The notes under the pieces are model-generated. The model did no database searches, was not told where the DNA came from, and saw nothing but the letters and a program-made list of their open reading frames with translations. Below are positions 23,430 to 35,100 of a stretch of 64,000 bases of DNA, piece after piece. This DNA comes from Casuarius casuarius (lineage: Eukaryota > Chordata > Aves > Casuariiformes > Casuariidae), in assembly GCA_003342895.1 (NCBI GenBank), contig PTFA01000397.1:513151-577150 (forward strand). The letters run 5' to 3'. The first letter of the stretch is position 1. Each line of letters opens with the position of its first letter. The position numbers and the translations under genes are program-made.

Positions 23430-24405
23430 GGAGAGAGGTCACTAGCGGAGTTCCACAATGATCTGTGCTGAGTTAAAGTTGTTCACACAAGACCAGGAAA
23501 GAGGGTGAAGAGTAAAATGACAAAATTTGCCCATAGTAGCACAGTATTCTTAAAAATAAGAGCTTACTGTTAAGAACTGACAAGTAATCTTATGATTCAA
23601 ATGGATAGGTTATAAAATGGCAAATGAAATTTGACACAGATATATAAAGCATGTGGGGTAAAATGGTCTGAACTTTATAGTAGGGGATTCTAAGATGACT
23701 TTTACTACTCAGGAATGAGACTTGGAGGTTAAAAAATGTTGACTCAGTCAAAAAAGCAAATCACATGTTGGGAATTAGTAAGAAAGGAAGAGAGAATGAA
23801 ACAGAAAACATTACAGCACAGTGAAAGTCCCCTGAATCCATCTCTTGAGTACTGTATTCAGATCTGACTCCGCAGTCTCATAAAAGATACAATAAAACTA
23901 GAAAAGGTTCACAGAAGATAGACAAAAATGATGGAATATATGGAACGATATGGAATACTTAGATTCTTCAGCTTTGAAAATCTTTGAGGAGTCACATATC
24001 AAAGATCTATGTAATCACAAGAATCATGGAAAGGACATACAATGAACACCTGTAAAAGGTTTCCTTTAACACATGAACTACAGCACATCCAATGAACCTA
24101 TTCTGTAGCAGATACAGCAAAACACTAGGAAGTTGTTTACACAGGTTACTAATCTCTGAATATCCTTACTGCAGGATGCCATTGGTTGAAAAAATAACTA
24201 TACAAGTTCATGGCATAAAATTTAATGGGAGGCCATTAAAAATAAAAACAACACCTGTGTCACAGGCTGCGAGAGTTGAGAAGAAATCCCAAGGACAAGT
24301 TTCATCATTTGCCTTTAGACCTTTTCCTGGACATCTGTTTCTAGCCACCACTGAAGATAGGATGGACCTTTAGTCTTACACCAGATAGCCATTTCTTTTA
24401 TTGCT
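23430..24405 (+). mobile_element. Ancient CR1/L3-type LINE 3' end
   Basis: It follows the 3' portion of amniote CR1 LINEs in order. 'cactagcggagttccacaatgatctgtgctg' (near 23440) corresponds to the reverse-transcriptase GVPQGSVLG block. Later come 'aaaaggttcacagaag' (23902), 'tctatgtaatcacaagaatcatgg' (24006) and 'taacacatgaactacagcacatccaatgaa' (24068). The 3' untranslated part includes 'gaagataggatggacctttagtcttacaccagatagccatttctttt' (24352-24399). Stops and indels are numerous, so it predates the 56133 copy. The open frame 24092-24373 is a chance relic of it. Confidence 0.8.
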
Positions 24406-26729
24406 GTGGATTTAATGTTGATCTGTTTTTCCTCAATCCAAGATCACAAACTATAGCCCAATGTAAAGCCAACCCTCAACCATTTCTTGGCCATGAACGT
24501 AGAATATATGAATGTCAAATACTGTGGCCAGAGGACATGCTGAGTCCCAGTCCAATGGAAAACAGTTTGGGAGGTATATGTAGTAAAAGAACAAATGATA
24601 CTCCAGAATTTCATAACATATGAATGGACAAGCCCTTCCTCTCTGCAAGACTGCTTTCAGTGACGTAGTTTGCTCTGTTCTACCTTTCTTCTACCATGAA
24701 TTAGAAATATTTCAATAAACAATGAATGTTTTTTTTGCCTGAGATGACAACTCACTAGAACTTTAAACAGCTTATTTTTTGTTGATAAAGTTACTGAAGT
24801 ACTTCAGTTAAACAGCCAGCTCTCTGATGTGGTCAATAAATATACTCACTCTAACATCATGCCTCGACTTTGAAATTTTATACTTAATAATTAAACTTTT
24901 ACAACTTTTTGTATGCAATAGATGTTTGAAACCTCATGGTATTTGATGGCAGAATGTTTCTCTCTATGGCTCCCACAATATATAAAGGACTTCAGCTTGG
25001 ATTGGCTAGATGTTGTTCGCAAGTAGATAAATTAATAGCAAGGAAAGAAAGAAAGATTTCCTTCTCCTTTTGTGAAGCTGCTGATGCAAACACTTCTTTT
25101 AATCATCCAGCAATGCAATATGCTTATACTATGCTAGGCAGAAGATTTTGTTTGTTGTTTGTTTTAATTTCTAAAGCACAGAAATACAAATAATTCAGAA
25201 AGTGATCAAATCCACAAGTTCCTTACAGGCAGATGACTTCTCACTTCACTCAGGCTAGAAGTGATACACATAAGTACTAAAACAAGTTTTGTCACTCAGA
25301 CCTACCCATAATCTAGGTCATTGATCAGTGTTTAGCACTACTCCCTTTTTCTCCATGCTTTCCTACTTTCAGCTTTGGATGTTCCCCTTCTTTTTCACTC
25401 AGTCTGATAGGAAAAGTATGCCCCAAAGTATGTCCTTTCAAAGATTTTAATAACCAGCCTCTCCTCTAGACCTGGAGAGAGCTGGAGACTGCATGTATAT
25501 TCTGGAGGATGAAGGCATTTGGCTCTCTACTGCACTACAGCTTCTTAATTGCACAATTATATCACTTTAAACCATAAGGAAAAAGAAATGGCTTAGACAT
25601 TTTTGATAGTTAATACATTTGCTTCCTTGTTTCATTCCCTCCAGTGAGTTTAAAGAAAATTGAAAATATTTGTGAATTCAAATATAATTTTATAAACTAA
25701 TTAGCCATCCTCCTCCCAAAAATGAGGTGGAACATTAAACAAATCAAGAAAATGTGCCAACCTTTTCATTTCAGTGTTTCTTGAATAGAAGTCTTTGAGT
25801 TGTTGTTGCAATTTTTTTCTTTTTCTATTAAAAAATGATCCCAATTTAATAAAGGGGAAAAAATTACATGCCATGGGAACAGAACACAATGCTTTATTTT
25901 GACATAAATATTTTGGTTCAGACAAAATACATTTTCTCCTTTTCCAGTTAGCAAGCCTTCCACCCCCTACATGACACTCCATTTTTCTCTTTACTGGGAG
26001 CAAATGTATGCACATTATTTAGTTCTTATTTCTGAATTCCAAGTAAAAAAATCAATTAATTCTAAGGAGTAGTAAAGGTCAGGATTCCATATGCCCATTC
26101 CATTGCTAGCTATCAAATAGCTGTGTAAAGTGCATAATGTTCCTTTTAACAGGGAACAGAGGAAAACATCCTGTTATTGCTATGTCTTCCTTTCACCCCA
26201 CTGATTGGGGTCCATCTTTCTTGAGCTTCCTAATTCAAACCTTCATGATGACCTGTGTGGGGTTATTAGAATTTTCCTAGTTCATGCAATGAATATTGGA
26301 TGCTAACAACTTCATTAAAAGAGCATTATGGTTTCAAGGTCAACCACTCCAAACTTAAGGACTGCCAGGTTTACGGTTATGTCATCTTTACATGATGTGT
26401 TTAATTACATACTGCTTAACAGAGCCTACACCGAGTGCAGCTGAGGACACTGAATGAAGTCGGAAAAAAAAACAATGTGTGATTGAAAAAAACCAAGAAC
26501 CAAGAATGTTATAAAATAATCCATTTTGATTTTATTGACTTGGTAATTTAAAAGATAGTTTAACATGTTTTACAAAACACAAGATATTATTCATAACAAA
26601 GTCAAAATGGTTTTGGTTTCTTGTTTTTTTTGATGCAGAATTAACATTTATTTACTACTCAATTTTTCCCTACATTTTCAACTATGTTTGCAAAATTCAG
26701 TAACAATTGAAAAAAAAAAAAAAACACCA
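24406..26729. other. Non-coding AT-rich sequence
   Basis: No domain-bearing frame and no recognised repeat. Short A and T runs are present. Confidence 0.5.
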
Positions 26730-26866
26730 TCCAAAACTGTCTGGTGGACTCTTAAGACCAGGGCCAGACTTCCATCCCGGTCCAATAGATGTGAGACTGC
26801 ACTGCTGATTACACCTGTTCCTAGGTTCAGCCAGCAGTGAGGCTGAGCATGTATTTCTGTAAACGA

Positions 26867-26899
<33 letters not shown>

Positions 26900-27884
26900 C
26901 ACACACCCAAAACAGGGCCAGCCCCACTTGCTTCATAAGCACTGAAGTGCTCACATGAATGTGAGCAATGCGGATGGTCTGGTCCTGTTCATCCTTTCTG
27001 GCTAATTGGAACTGAAGTTCTCCCCACCCCAACTCTCTTGATTCACAATCCTGCTCTTAGTCACAGGCCTCTTGAATAGTAGCAAAGACTTTAAGTCCAT
27101 CTAGTGTTCATGCCTGGATCGTGGGATCCTTACTTACACTGGTTAAGTCCTCGGATCTTTCCAGATTCTGGTCTCCTACTTGTCAGCCAGTCCAGTTTTA
27201 GGTGCACCAGCAGTTCACAAATGCACAGTCACACAGTATGGAGATCTTCAATAGCTGATCTTAGACACTCATTCTCTCCAGTTGCTGGCACCCAGACCCA
27301 GCTAGTCCAGTTTGAAGTTTGCTTGGAGTTTACATGCACAGGCTCAGAATAGGTAGCACATTCACAGTCTACTACAGTTAGAATTTAAGTAGAATTAAGT
27401 AGAATTTAATAAGAGTAAAGAAAAGCCTGTGGCGACCAAGCGCATGGCTCAGTCAGGCAAGAACAGTGACTAGTACACTGCTGTCACTGTGGATAGCACA
27501 GCCCCTATTTCAGCAGGATGTGTCCCACCAGTCGGCAGTCACCTGGGGCGTCTACGGCCTGAGGTGCCACACTGCAGAGCTGTGTGGGAATGGAGTGATA
27601 AGAAAATGAGATGACACTGCAGAAACTCCCAACTCTGGTAGAACACTGGGAAAATCAGTGGTAAAGGAGTAAAACAAAGGAGTCCGTGCTCTTTTACAGT
27701 TCCCCTTAAGTTAGTGAACATCTAAAAGAATTCCAGTTGCAGCACCATCCTTGGTGCAATGCAAGACTGCTTGCACATAGCCAACCATTTTAACCCCCGT
27801 TTTCCTCTCTTTTCCCATGCTTGGTCCTCCCCAAACATCCTTGATCCTTGCCTTTCTCATCTTGTATTCCTTGCCCTAAATAGC
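26730..27884. other. Probable repeat-derived block, family not identified
   Basis: This is more GC-rich than its surroundings, with no open frame of note. It has a (CA)n tract inside and 'aagtagaattaagtagaatttaataagag' at 27389-27417, which on the minus strand carries an ATTAAA-type poly-A signal. The composition and its position in a mosaic of CR1 and LTR pieces suggest an LTR or similar element, but I could not match it to the LTR family elsewhere in the window. Confidence 0.35.
26867..26906 (+). repeat. (AC)n microsatellite
   Basis: Forty bases of AC dinucleotides with one interruption (ACGC) in the middle. On the minus strand it encodes the V/C repeat seen in open frames there, which are not genes. 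Confidence 0.97.
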
Positions 27885-27948
27885 ATCACAGAATCACTGG
27901 TTGGCTGAGGTTGGAAGGCACCTCTGGAAATCGTCTAGACCGACCCCA
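27885..27948 (-). mobile_element. CR1 3' terminal tail
   Basis: 'atcacagaatcactgg' followed by 'tgaggttggaaggcacctctgg' and 'tctagaccgacccc' is the reverse complement of the extreme 3' end of avian CR1 elements, with two copies of the terminal octamer. Only about 60 bases are present. A plus-strand CR1 ORF1 remnant follows to the right, a layout expected from a 5'-inverted insertion. Confidence 0.85.
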
Positions 27949-27989
27949 GCTACTTACAACTTTGGAATAGGTTCACTTCCCTCATTTCT

Positions 27990-28577
27990 GTCAAGGAGCT
28001 GGGAACACTCTCAAATGGAGCAGCTCCTCCAAGATCAAATGGAGCTCAGCCTGAGCCACACAAGAGCACCAGGAGGAAGCAATGGGTATTAGTAGTGGAA
28101 AACTCCCTGCTGCGGGGGATGGAGGCCCCCATCTGCCCACCAGACCTGCCATCTCGGGATGTTTGCTGCTTGTCGGGGCTTGCATTTGGGATGTCGTGCC
28201 GAGGCTTGTCTGGCCCACAGACTGTCACCCCCTGCTGCTCTTCCATGTGGACACCAATGATATTGCTGGGGAAGACCCGGCAAGTACCAAATGTGACTAC
28301 ATGGCTCTGGGGGTAATGGTCAAGAGCATGGGGCCCTAGGTGGTGTCTCCTCAATCATCCTGATGAGGGGAGGGGCCCAAGGAGAACCAAATGGATCCAG
28401 TGGGTCAACAATCAGTTGCACAGCTGGTGTCAACAACAGGGTTTTGGTTACCTTGACCATGGGGCCCTCTTCAAGGACTGGCAACTGGTTTGTATAGATG
28501 GGATCCACCTGACAAAATGGGGCAAAAGTGTCTTTGCTGACAGGCTGGTCAACATGATAAAGAGGGCTTTAAACTAA
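27990..28577 (+). pseudogene. CR1 ORF1 esterase (SGNH hydrolase) remnant
   Basis: Plus-strand frames between 28082 and 28577 show the esterase domain that CR1-like LINEs carry in ORF1. ENSLLRG (28100-28120) occupies the GDSL block I position, with Asp changed to Asn. HVDTND (28244-28261) is the block III position, with Gly changed to Asp. DGIHLTKWG (from 28497) is block V with the catalytic Asp and His kept. The end, VNMIKRALN, is followed by a TAA at 28575-28577, at the expected distance. At least two frameshifts and a stop near 28338 break it. The normal role in CR1 is lipid-ester hydrolysis of unclear function in retrotransposition. The block is decayed and cannot be functional. The N-terminal zinc-finger or coiled-coil half is not recognisable. 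Confidence 0.75.
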
Positions 28578-28785
28578 GAATGGCGGGGGAGGGAGAGAAT
28601 GACCAGCAGTAAAGTAAGGAAGTGGTGGACAAGGTTTGGCAACCAAAGGGTCTGGGGTGGTGTACACGGAAGGGTTCTCTTCATCAGCAAAACAGGGCTG
28701 AAGTTGAATCCCCCCAAATATATACAGGTAAATGAGGAAGTGCCTACAGGACCACATTATGGGGAAAGTTCTCCAGCGCACATGA
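28578..28785. other. Spacer, perhaps CR1 inter-ORF sequence
   Basis: It directly follows the ORF1 stop. It may be the CR1 region between ORF1 and ORF2, but similarity is too weak to be sure. Confidence 0.35.
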
Positions 28786-29060
28786 AAGCCCAGAACTAGA
28801 CAAAGCACTCGAGATGTGGCCTCAGTAGTGCTTAGTAGAGAGGAAGGATCACACCCCTCGACCTGCTGGGAAAAGCCTTCATAATGCAGCCCAGGATACT
28901 GTTGGAGTTCTTTGCCACAAAGGTGCATTGCTGCTTTCCATGTTCCAGTTGCTGTCCACAAGGATCCCCAGATCTTTTACTGCAATTCTTCCTTCTAGCT
29001 GATCAGTTTCCAGACTGTACTGGTGCTTGGGGTTATTCCTCTAAAAGGCTTTGTATGGTC
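28786..29060 (-). mobile_element. CR1 fragment, minus strand
   Basis: 'cccagaactagacaaagcactcgagatgtggcctcagtagtgc' continues as 'gaaggatcacacccctcgacctgctgg' and 'gcccaggatactgttgg'. It then runs through 'tgtccacaaggatccccag' to 'tgtactggtgcttggggttattcctc'. This is the reverse complement of a CR1-related segment common in bird genomes. It opens at the point in ORF2 where the 56133-56710 copy ends. Boundaries are approximate. Confidence 0.75.
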
Positions 29061-29368
29061 TCAAAATCATCTCTGGTCCAATCCCAATCATCTTTCCCTT
29101 GCATCTCACAAGTCCTACAGCCCTTCTGACAATAAGGCCCCTCTGCTTGCATGGCACTCCAGAGAGGCAGTTTCTATTCCTGTCAGACACAATGGCCTAA
29201 TTGCTCTCCTTCGATGGTCTAAGGCTATGGTGTGTTCCAGTCTCCACTGATTAGTCTACCTGGGTTCCTCTCTCTGTCAGCGTTGCCAAGATTTCCTCTT
29301 TGTCTTTGTGTTTAATTTGATTAACTATGAGTCAGAAAAAAACTAACAAACTGTGTGTTGCAGTCCGC
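29061..29368. other. Unassigned sequence between CR1 and LTR fragments
   Basis: Probably repeat-derived like its neighbours, but no family is recognisable. Confidence 0.35.
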
Positions 29369-29605
29369 TGTTGCAGAGAAAAACTGCTCAGTACACAGAG
29401 TTTAAATCAAATCAGGTTCAAAGGGGTTTATCTGATTTATTAAAGACACACAAATAACCAGCTGTCCAGGAATTAGATGTTCAGGATCAATATCGGTAAT
29501 AAACCAGGTAAACCACAATTCTAGACACTGATAAAATCTTAATACCCACTTACAAATTTCTAAATGCCCTTCTATAACTAATCCCCAAGAGTTCTAATCC
29601 CACAG
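29369..29605 (-). mobile_element. LTR fragment, copy 4 (R-U5 part only)
   Basis: It begins with TGTTGCAGAGAAAAACTGCTC and then closely follows copy 1 for about 230 bases ('tttaaatcaaatcagg', 'acaaatttctaaatgcccttctataactaatcccca'). On the minus strand AATAAA lies near 29438. Similarity ends near 29605, and the GC-rich U3 part is absent. Confidence 0.75.
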
Positions 29606-31112
29606 ACAGGCAAGCTTATTAATGCTGGATCAAGTTCAATAACTGTCTTAGAGCATGTACCACAGCATTAACTCTTTATTTGCAGTGGGCAGGAAACTTC
29701 TCTTAATGATGGCAGTTGTGCATAAGTTCAACATCAGTCCTGCTCCTCCCACAACTGAAGCTCTTGTGCTTTCTTATTCTTAAGGACAACTACCACTAAC
29801 AGTCTGACACAGTTAATCTGTGATAGGAATGTTCTTCCGAAGTTAGTGATGTTAATATATTGATAGTACCTCCTCACTGGGACAGAATTTTACATTAGGT
29901 CATTGTTATTATTTGAAAAATTCTGAGATGGGCACCATTAGACATCATTTTCAGCTAAAGAAGCTACTTTTATAAGCTATAAAATGCATGGAGCCCTTCT
30001 GAAATACTTGTAAAGCTAGCTGCACTTCAAAAGTTATGGCCTATTGGAAAGGTTTATAGAAAATATAGATTTATAGAATATTCTGTATATTTTGCATTCT
30101 GTTTTTTTTTTCACCAAAAGAACGTTAGAGCCAAACACACCAGTAAATACTGGTATATTTTGAAAAAGTTGCCGGATTTCACATTGCATTTTCCACAATC
30201 TCTAGTATGTGATAGTAGAGAAGAGTGATACAGTCATGATGTGTTGAGTATGGTTATTTTACAGGAAAAGAGAAATGGAGATGCATCTTTATGTTCTGCA
30301 GAGAGAGGTTGTAAATGGAAGAGAAAAGACCAGCACCTCAAAAACATAAGGCAGAAGGGAAGAAATTGAAGAGGTGATATGTTCCATGGTCTAAGAAAAG
30401 GAGAATGATACAGGAAGAATTGCACCAGTCACCTGACAGTTGTAAAGGAATTGAAATTCAGGAAACACAGCTGTAGAAAAATAAAATTGGCATTTTTTAA
30501 TGCAGTTCTACTAAAAATGAAATTCTAGAAATGTAAGATAGATACCAGATAGGCTATCATGTCACATTTTATTCTTGCACAGTAGGATGAATCTCTGTGC
30601 TTTAAAATGCGTATTTCTGTATAAAACTATCATTTTTTTTTCAGACATAATCAAATTTAATAGAACCATGATGGATAGGTGCAATTTATAGTAACATACA
30701 TCAGCTACCCTTCATGCACTTCAAAAACTCAAGTTATAATACTACAATTAGGACTGAAGAAACCGAAAAATATATATTTTTTGATTCAGAATGCATGCAA
30801 ACAATTAACATGATTTTTTTTCTGAAATATTACAGGGCCCAGTTTTAGAAAGATTTGGAACCCAAAAATCAGCATCCATTTTTATCACCGGTAGCAAAGA
30901 CAGTTGTGGCTTTGCTGCCAACCTTTGAAGTCCACTCTGCAGAAAAATCGGACTCCTGCTCCAGCTGCTTGGTACCGCTGATGTGCAGAATAAAACAGCA
31001 GACCAGGACTGCTCAGCCAGTAACCTAAAATTTCTGTTTAAGGGAATGCCCTAACTATTTACAGCTGAACCGATAATTCTGTCCTATCTTTGGCATTGAC
31101 TTCCAGAGTGAA
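29606..31112. other. Non-coding sequence
   Basis: AT-rich with T runs. No gene or clear repeat was seen. 30837-31112 is less AT-rich and would be the leader of the small frame that follows, if that frame is real. Confidence 0.5.
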
Positions 31113-31190
31113 ATGAGTGTCTGGAAAATGAAGGCAATACTAGTGTCCTTCTGCATGTTAGTTACTGCTGGGTGTTACTTGCTGCTGTGA
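31113..31190 (+). other. Short frame resembling a signal peptide or membrane anchor
   Basis: Twenty-five codons encode MSVWKMKAILVSFCMLVTAG followed by CYLLL and a TGA at 31188-31190. The short basic start, the hydrophobic core of about 12 residues and the small residues after it fit a signal peptide. A possible splice donor (GG/gtgtta) lies at about 31171, after the codons for VTAG, so this could be the first coding exon of a secreted or type II membrane protein. No downstream exon is visible. AATAAA follows at 31283. Chance is quite possible. Confidence 0.15.
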
Positions 31191-34100
31191 GGGAGACTTT
31201 GGGTCACGCTGAATATTTTATGTAGGCTGTTAGATGCCTTTCTGAGAACTACTGCAGCCTGGTGTACTTTCCTGAAAATTTAAATAAAACCATTCCTGTT
31301 ACCGTCCTACCCTTTTTCATTGCTGACTCACATTTTTATACCAAAAAAGCACGAAAATGAAAGATCTCATTCTACTGGCGGCAGTCATTTTGGTGGTCAC
31401 AGTCTAACATTTTCTATGCTCTTTGACACTTTTCAGGCTGGCAGAAACAACCTCAAAAGGTATAGCTTAGAGCTGAAATGCCAGGTGAGTAGTCCATAGG
31501 CCAGGAATGCTGGAAAACTACATAGCTACCTATCTAAATGTCATTGCATGCTCTTTTTGTTCACTGAAAATCTATAAATTTTATTTCAGTAATTCATCAT
31601 ATGTGAATTATAGTCTTAGCAATGCTGTGTGTTTATTCTATAGACAACTGATGAATTAATCATACAGATTCTGCAGGTTAATTGATAAAAGGTTGCTACT
31701 CATTAATCAGAAATAACTAAATCAGGCTTGGAAACCAGTCAGTTTTTTCAAAACTTTTTAAGTTTCAGACTGTTAGATAATTCCTTATTTTGAGATATGA
31801 CTGCACATGATATTTCCCTCACTAAATTAATGAAGTTTTCTGGTTCACAATCCTAAATGAAAGGGGAAAAATTTTACTCAAATTTAACTGAAACAGTGTT
31901 CATGTTCTTGGTTTTTGTTTCATTGCTTACCATAATGAAGCCACAAAACAAGCCCACAGACATTCAAAATAAATCAAGAAACTTTTTTTAGGTAATATCA
32001 AAATAAAATATTTTCACATTTCTGATTTGAAAGACTCCACTAAAAATAGTGAAACTAACATTTCTTTGGGCCAAAAACTGCTAACTAAATTTGCTGTAAA
32101 AATCACAAAATAAGCTCCATTTATTAGTCAGCCAAAGTTTCACTTAGTTCTATTTTTTCTCCTGTTAGGAATATTTGTGACTTTGCATTCATCGTGAAAT
32201 TCCTACCAATCTGTTTTTCAGATTTTTCTATCCTATTTTTATAATGATCTTTCTTCAGCAATGACTTTTTCTTCTAGCTGTAGCTTACATCTAATGAATT
32301 TCATATTTTTAACTTTGGTGGGTCTTTTTTATAGATTGCAACTTCACTTGATATGTATTTAGAGTTGTAATATTTCCATATTTTTCAAAATGACCTTTCA
32401 TGACCTTCTGCTATCTTCCTAGTACCGTGATAGTCTAGGGGCTAAGAAAAGCTTCCTTTTTGCTAATTACATTACAGGGAGATCTTGCATGGAAATGCAT
32501 CCTGCAGAAACAAAGCAATTGGGATGTTCACTTTAAATTTTTTTGTATCATGCGGCTTAATGTGCTTGATTGTGTTTGATTATTTCCACCCAAGAAAACA
32601 GCATCTGCAAGTTGCCCAGGTGCAGCGAGGGCCAGCTGTTGCGTGAGGGACGGGGAGTCCGATTGGCCAGACAAGGTCCTCACTGCCAGGGCCCATCCCA
32701 CTGCCCCCATGAGGGAAGAGGGCAGGCTGGTGGGGGCAACTGAGAGCAGCCTCTGCTGATTATTATTCTACTTTTTACTTTTGTTTTCTTAAGATGCTGT
32801 TTGTGATCATTCTTGCTGCTTTGTTTTGACCCGGCAGAGCTTTTGACATTACCTAATCAGATATGCTGCTCCGAACAAATGGTGAAGGGCTGAGGAGGAG
32901 AATACCCAGGAGCTCACAGGTGTAGGAGAACATAGCAGGAACCAAAAATAATCATGTTAGCTCTTCTCACTATTTTAGAGCTGTAAAGAAAATTCAGGTC
33001 TGATTTGCACCCTTTCAAATTCTGCAAATTTTTGAGCAGGTTGTTAGTTAAGATGAAGCACCATATGTAGCATTACAGGAAAACACAGCAGGAGTCAAAT
33101 TCATGGCTGACTGATAACCAATGTATCACATCTAATAATAGCTTAGAAAATTAACGGCATTAAGGCTATATCTGTGAAAAATGAGAGCTTTCATCAGGCA
33201 GGTATCCCGTTATTGAGCCCTGAAGAAATTCACAGTTAGGGACATATTAAAGCAATGGCATAAAATTTACAGCTTGATATAAACAGCTATAGATTGTTTC
33301 AGTGAGCTCAGCTACCTTGGCTTTTACAATATTTAAATTAACCTTGGAAACTGAGATCAAAAATAAAACCCTGACATTAGGTGGTCACTTTTCAGCAGAT
33401 AGAACAGCAACATTTAGCCTTAATACCACATATTTTACATCCAAAAGCTGAAGAGGCCAGAGTCACAACCAGAACATGTTTCCATAGCTGAAGGAGAACC
33501 TCTCATTCCCTAATCCTGGGTTTCCAGTGATCCATAGTATAGCAAGGAAGTAGAGAGGAGAACAGCCCAAGCTGTCATGAACACCTTGCTTTCCCGTAAC
33601 AAAAGAAAAAGATTATCTCTATGGTAGCTAGGATAAGACTTGCGATATAATTAACCCAGGGCTAAAAAGTGTTATGGCATTGAAAAATGCCTAAAAAATA
33701 ATGCAGCTCATGAAGTTTGAGATCAGATTGAAGAAGGAAATACGGCAGTTGCTGATAAATGTGTTTTTACATTCACCATCCTCCATCATCATTTGCATGA
33801 TTAATATTAATCTGATCGAGCACTCTCTAAGAGCAAACGTCTAGTGTCACTTAATAATGAAGCTGCAATTTTAAGCTGGCTTTTATTTGCTGCTCAAAAT
33901 TTCTCCCCAAATATTTTGTAAATTTGTGTGTAAAGGAACAGGCAGGAATGATGATACAATGTGATTCAGAAACAAAGAGCAGGTGCTAGACTGGCAGAAT
34001 TGGTTTCACAGTCAGGATGGAAAGCTCCTTCCCGTAGAGGAGTTTTTTTCTCTGATTTTCAGTTTTCTGTGTCTGGTTGCCTCTTGGAAGCAAGCTTCCT

Positions 34101-34639
34101 CCATGTTATAGTCAATGTAATGTAATATCTTCCATATATTTTCCCCTGACAAAATATCAATATTTATAATGACATTTGCCTATATACGCCTTGGCAAGGG
34201 TAACTGCCCAGTTTATCCATCTAAATTGCATGAAGAAAAATAAAGACAAAATATTCACTCCCCAGGGTTTAGTGCAGGAATCTGAGATGTGGGCTTCTTA
34301 AAATAACATAATCACAAGTATGGCAGTTTTTCTTTAAAACTGAGATAGTACAGAAATGCCAATTAGCAGCCACATTTCTTGATACAAAGGAAAAAAAAAT
34401 AGAAATACATTTCTGATCTGATTCAGCATAAATACTCGTATAGGCAGCTTCAATGTACAAACCACCTTGTAACTGTGAGTGCCTGATTTTTGAATGTGCA
34501 AATTGTCTCCAGGCATCTAAAGGTCTGGAACTTAAAGAGAGACCAGCAGTTGAATCAGGTAATAACCACTAAGATGGATATTGAGTTAAACTGTCCTTTA
34601 GTAAATAGAACAATGCTGCAACTACTAATGTTATGCTCA
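31191..34639. other. Non-coding sequence with a small GC-rich patch
   Basis: Mostly AT-rich. 32590-32755 is a distinct GC-rich patch with several CpGs and no convincing frame. 31640-31710 and 33785-33830 hold clusters of TAAT and ATTTGCAT motifs of the kind seen in conserved enhancers. No gene is supported. Confidence 0.45.
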
Positions 34640-35100
34640 TTGCCAGTGGTTCAATTGTGCCCAATAAAATCTAGGCTAAAAAATGTACATGGTCATGCAA
34701 ACACATCCACTCATTCTCATGCAAATCGACCCATTTCTGCAGTAACACCATCTTTTTACCCATTGGCAAGTCATCATGGCAACAGCAGGGATGTCCCAGG
34801 CTCCTGCACACCACCCAACTGCGAAGGGTGCCCATGCTGATGATGGTGGGCAGCTCTCATCAATTTGAGAGTACTTTCTTGCTGATCCAGAACAGGGTCC
34901 ACACATGTAGCTTCGCCACCTTGGGCACACAGTAGAAACAGGGTCTTCTTCCCTCTGGCCAGCAGCCAGGTCCACTGATGGGTATCCTCCCAGGTCTTTG
35001 AAAGAAGTCCCCCAGCCTTGACCTGGCACGGCTCATGCTTATGTTGGCTTCTCTGGTCTTGGTGTCATATGGGGTGCCAATCAGATATTTCCTCATTCAC
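34640..35100 (-). pseudogene. Unassigned coding-like patch
   Basis: A GC-richer block has two overlapping minus-strand frames: 34860-35096, including YDTKTREANISMSRARSRLG and GPGCWPEGRRPCFY, and 34676-35029. The composition is protein-like, but no domain is recognised. It may be a decayed processed gene copy or a retroelement piece. There is no poly-A tail or target duplication I can identify. Confidence 0.25.

Noticed and set aside
24092..24373. 93-codon plus-strand frame
   Set aside because: It lies wholly in the 3' untranslated part of the ancient CR1 copy.
26678..27032. Cys/Val-rich minus-strand frames
   Set aside because: They are produced by the (AC)n microsatellite at 26867-26906.
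28569..28961. 130-codon minus-strand frame
   Set aside because: It crosses the junction of a CR1 spacer and another CR1 fragment and shows no domain.
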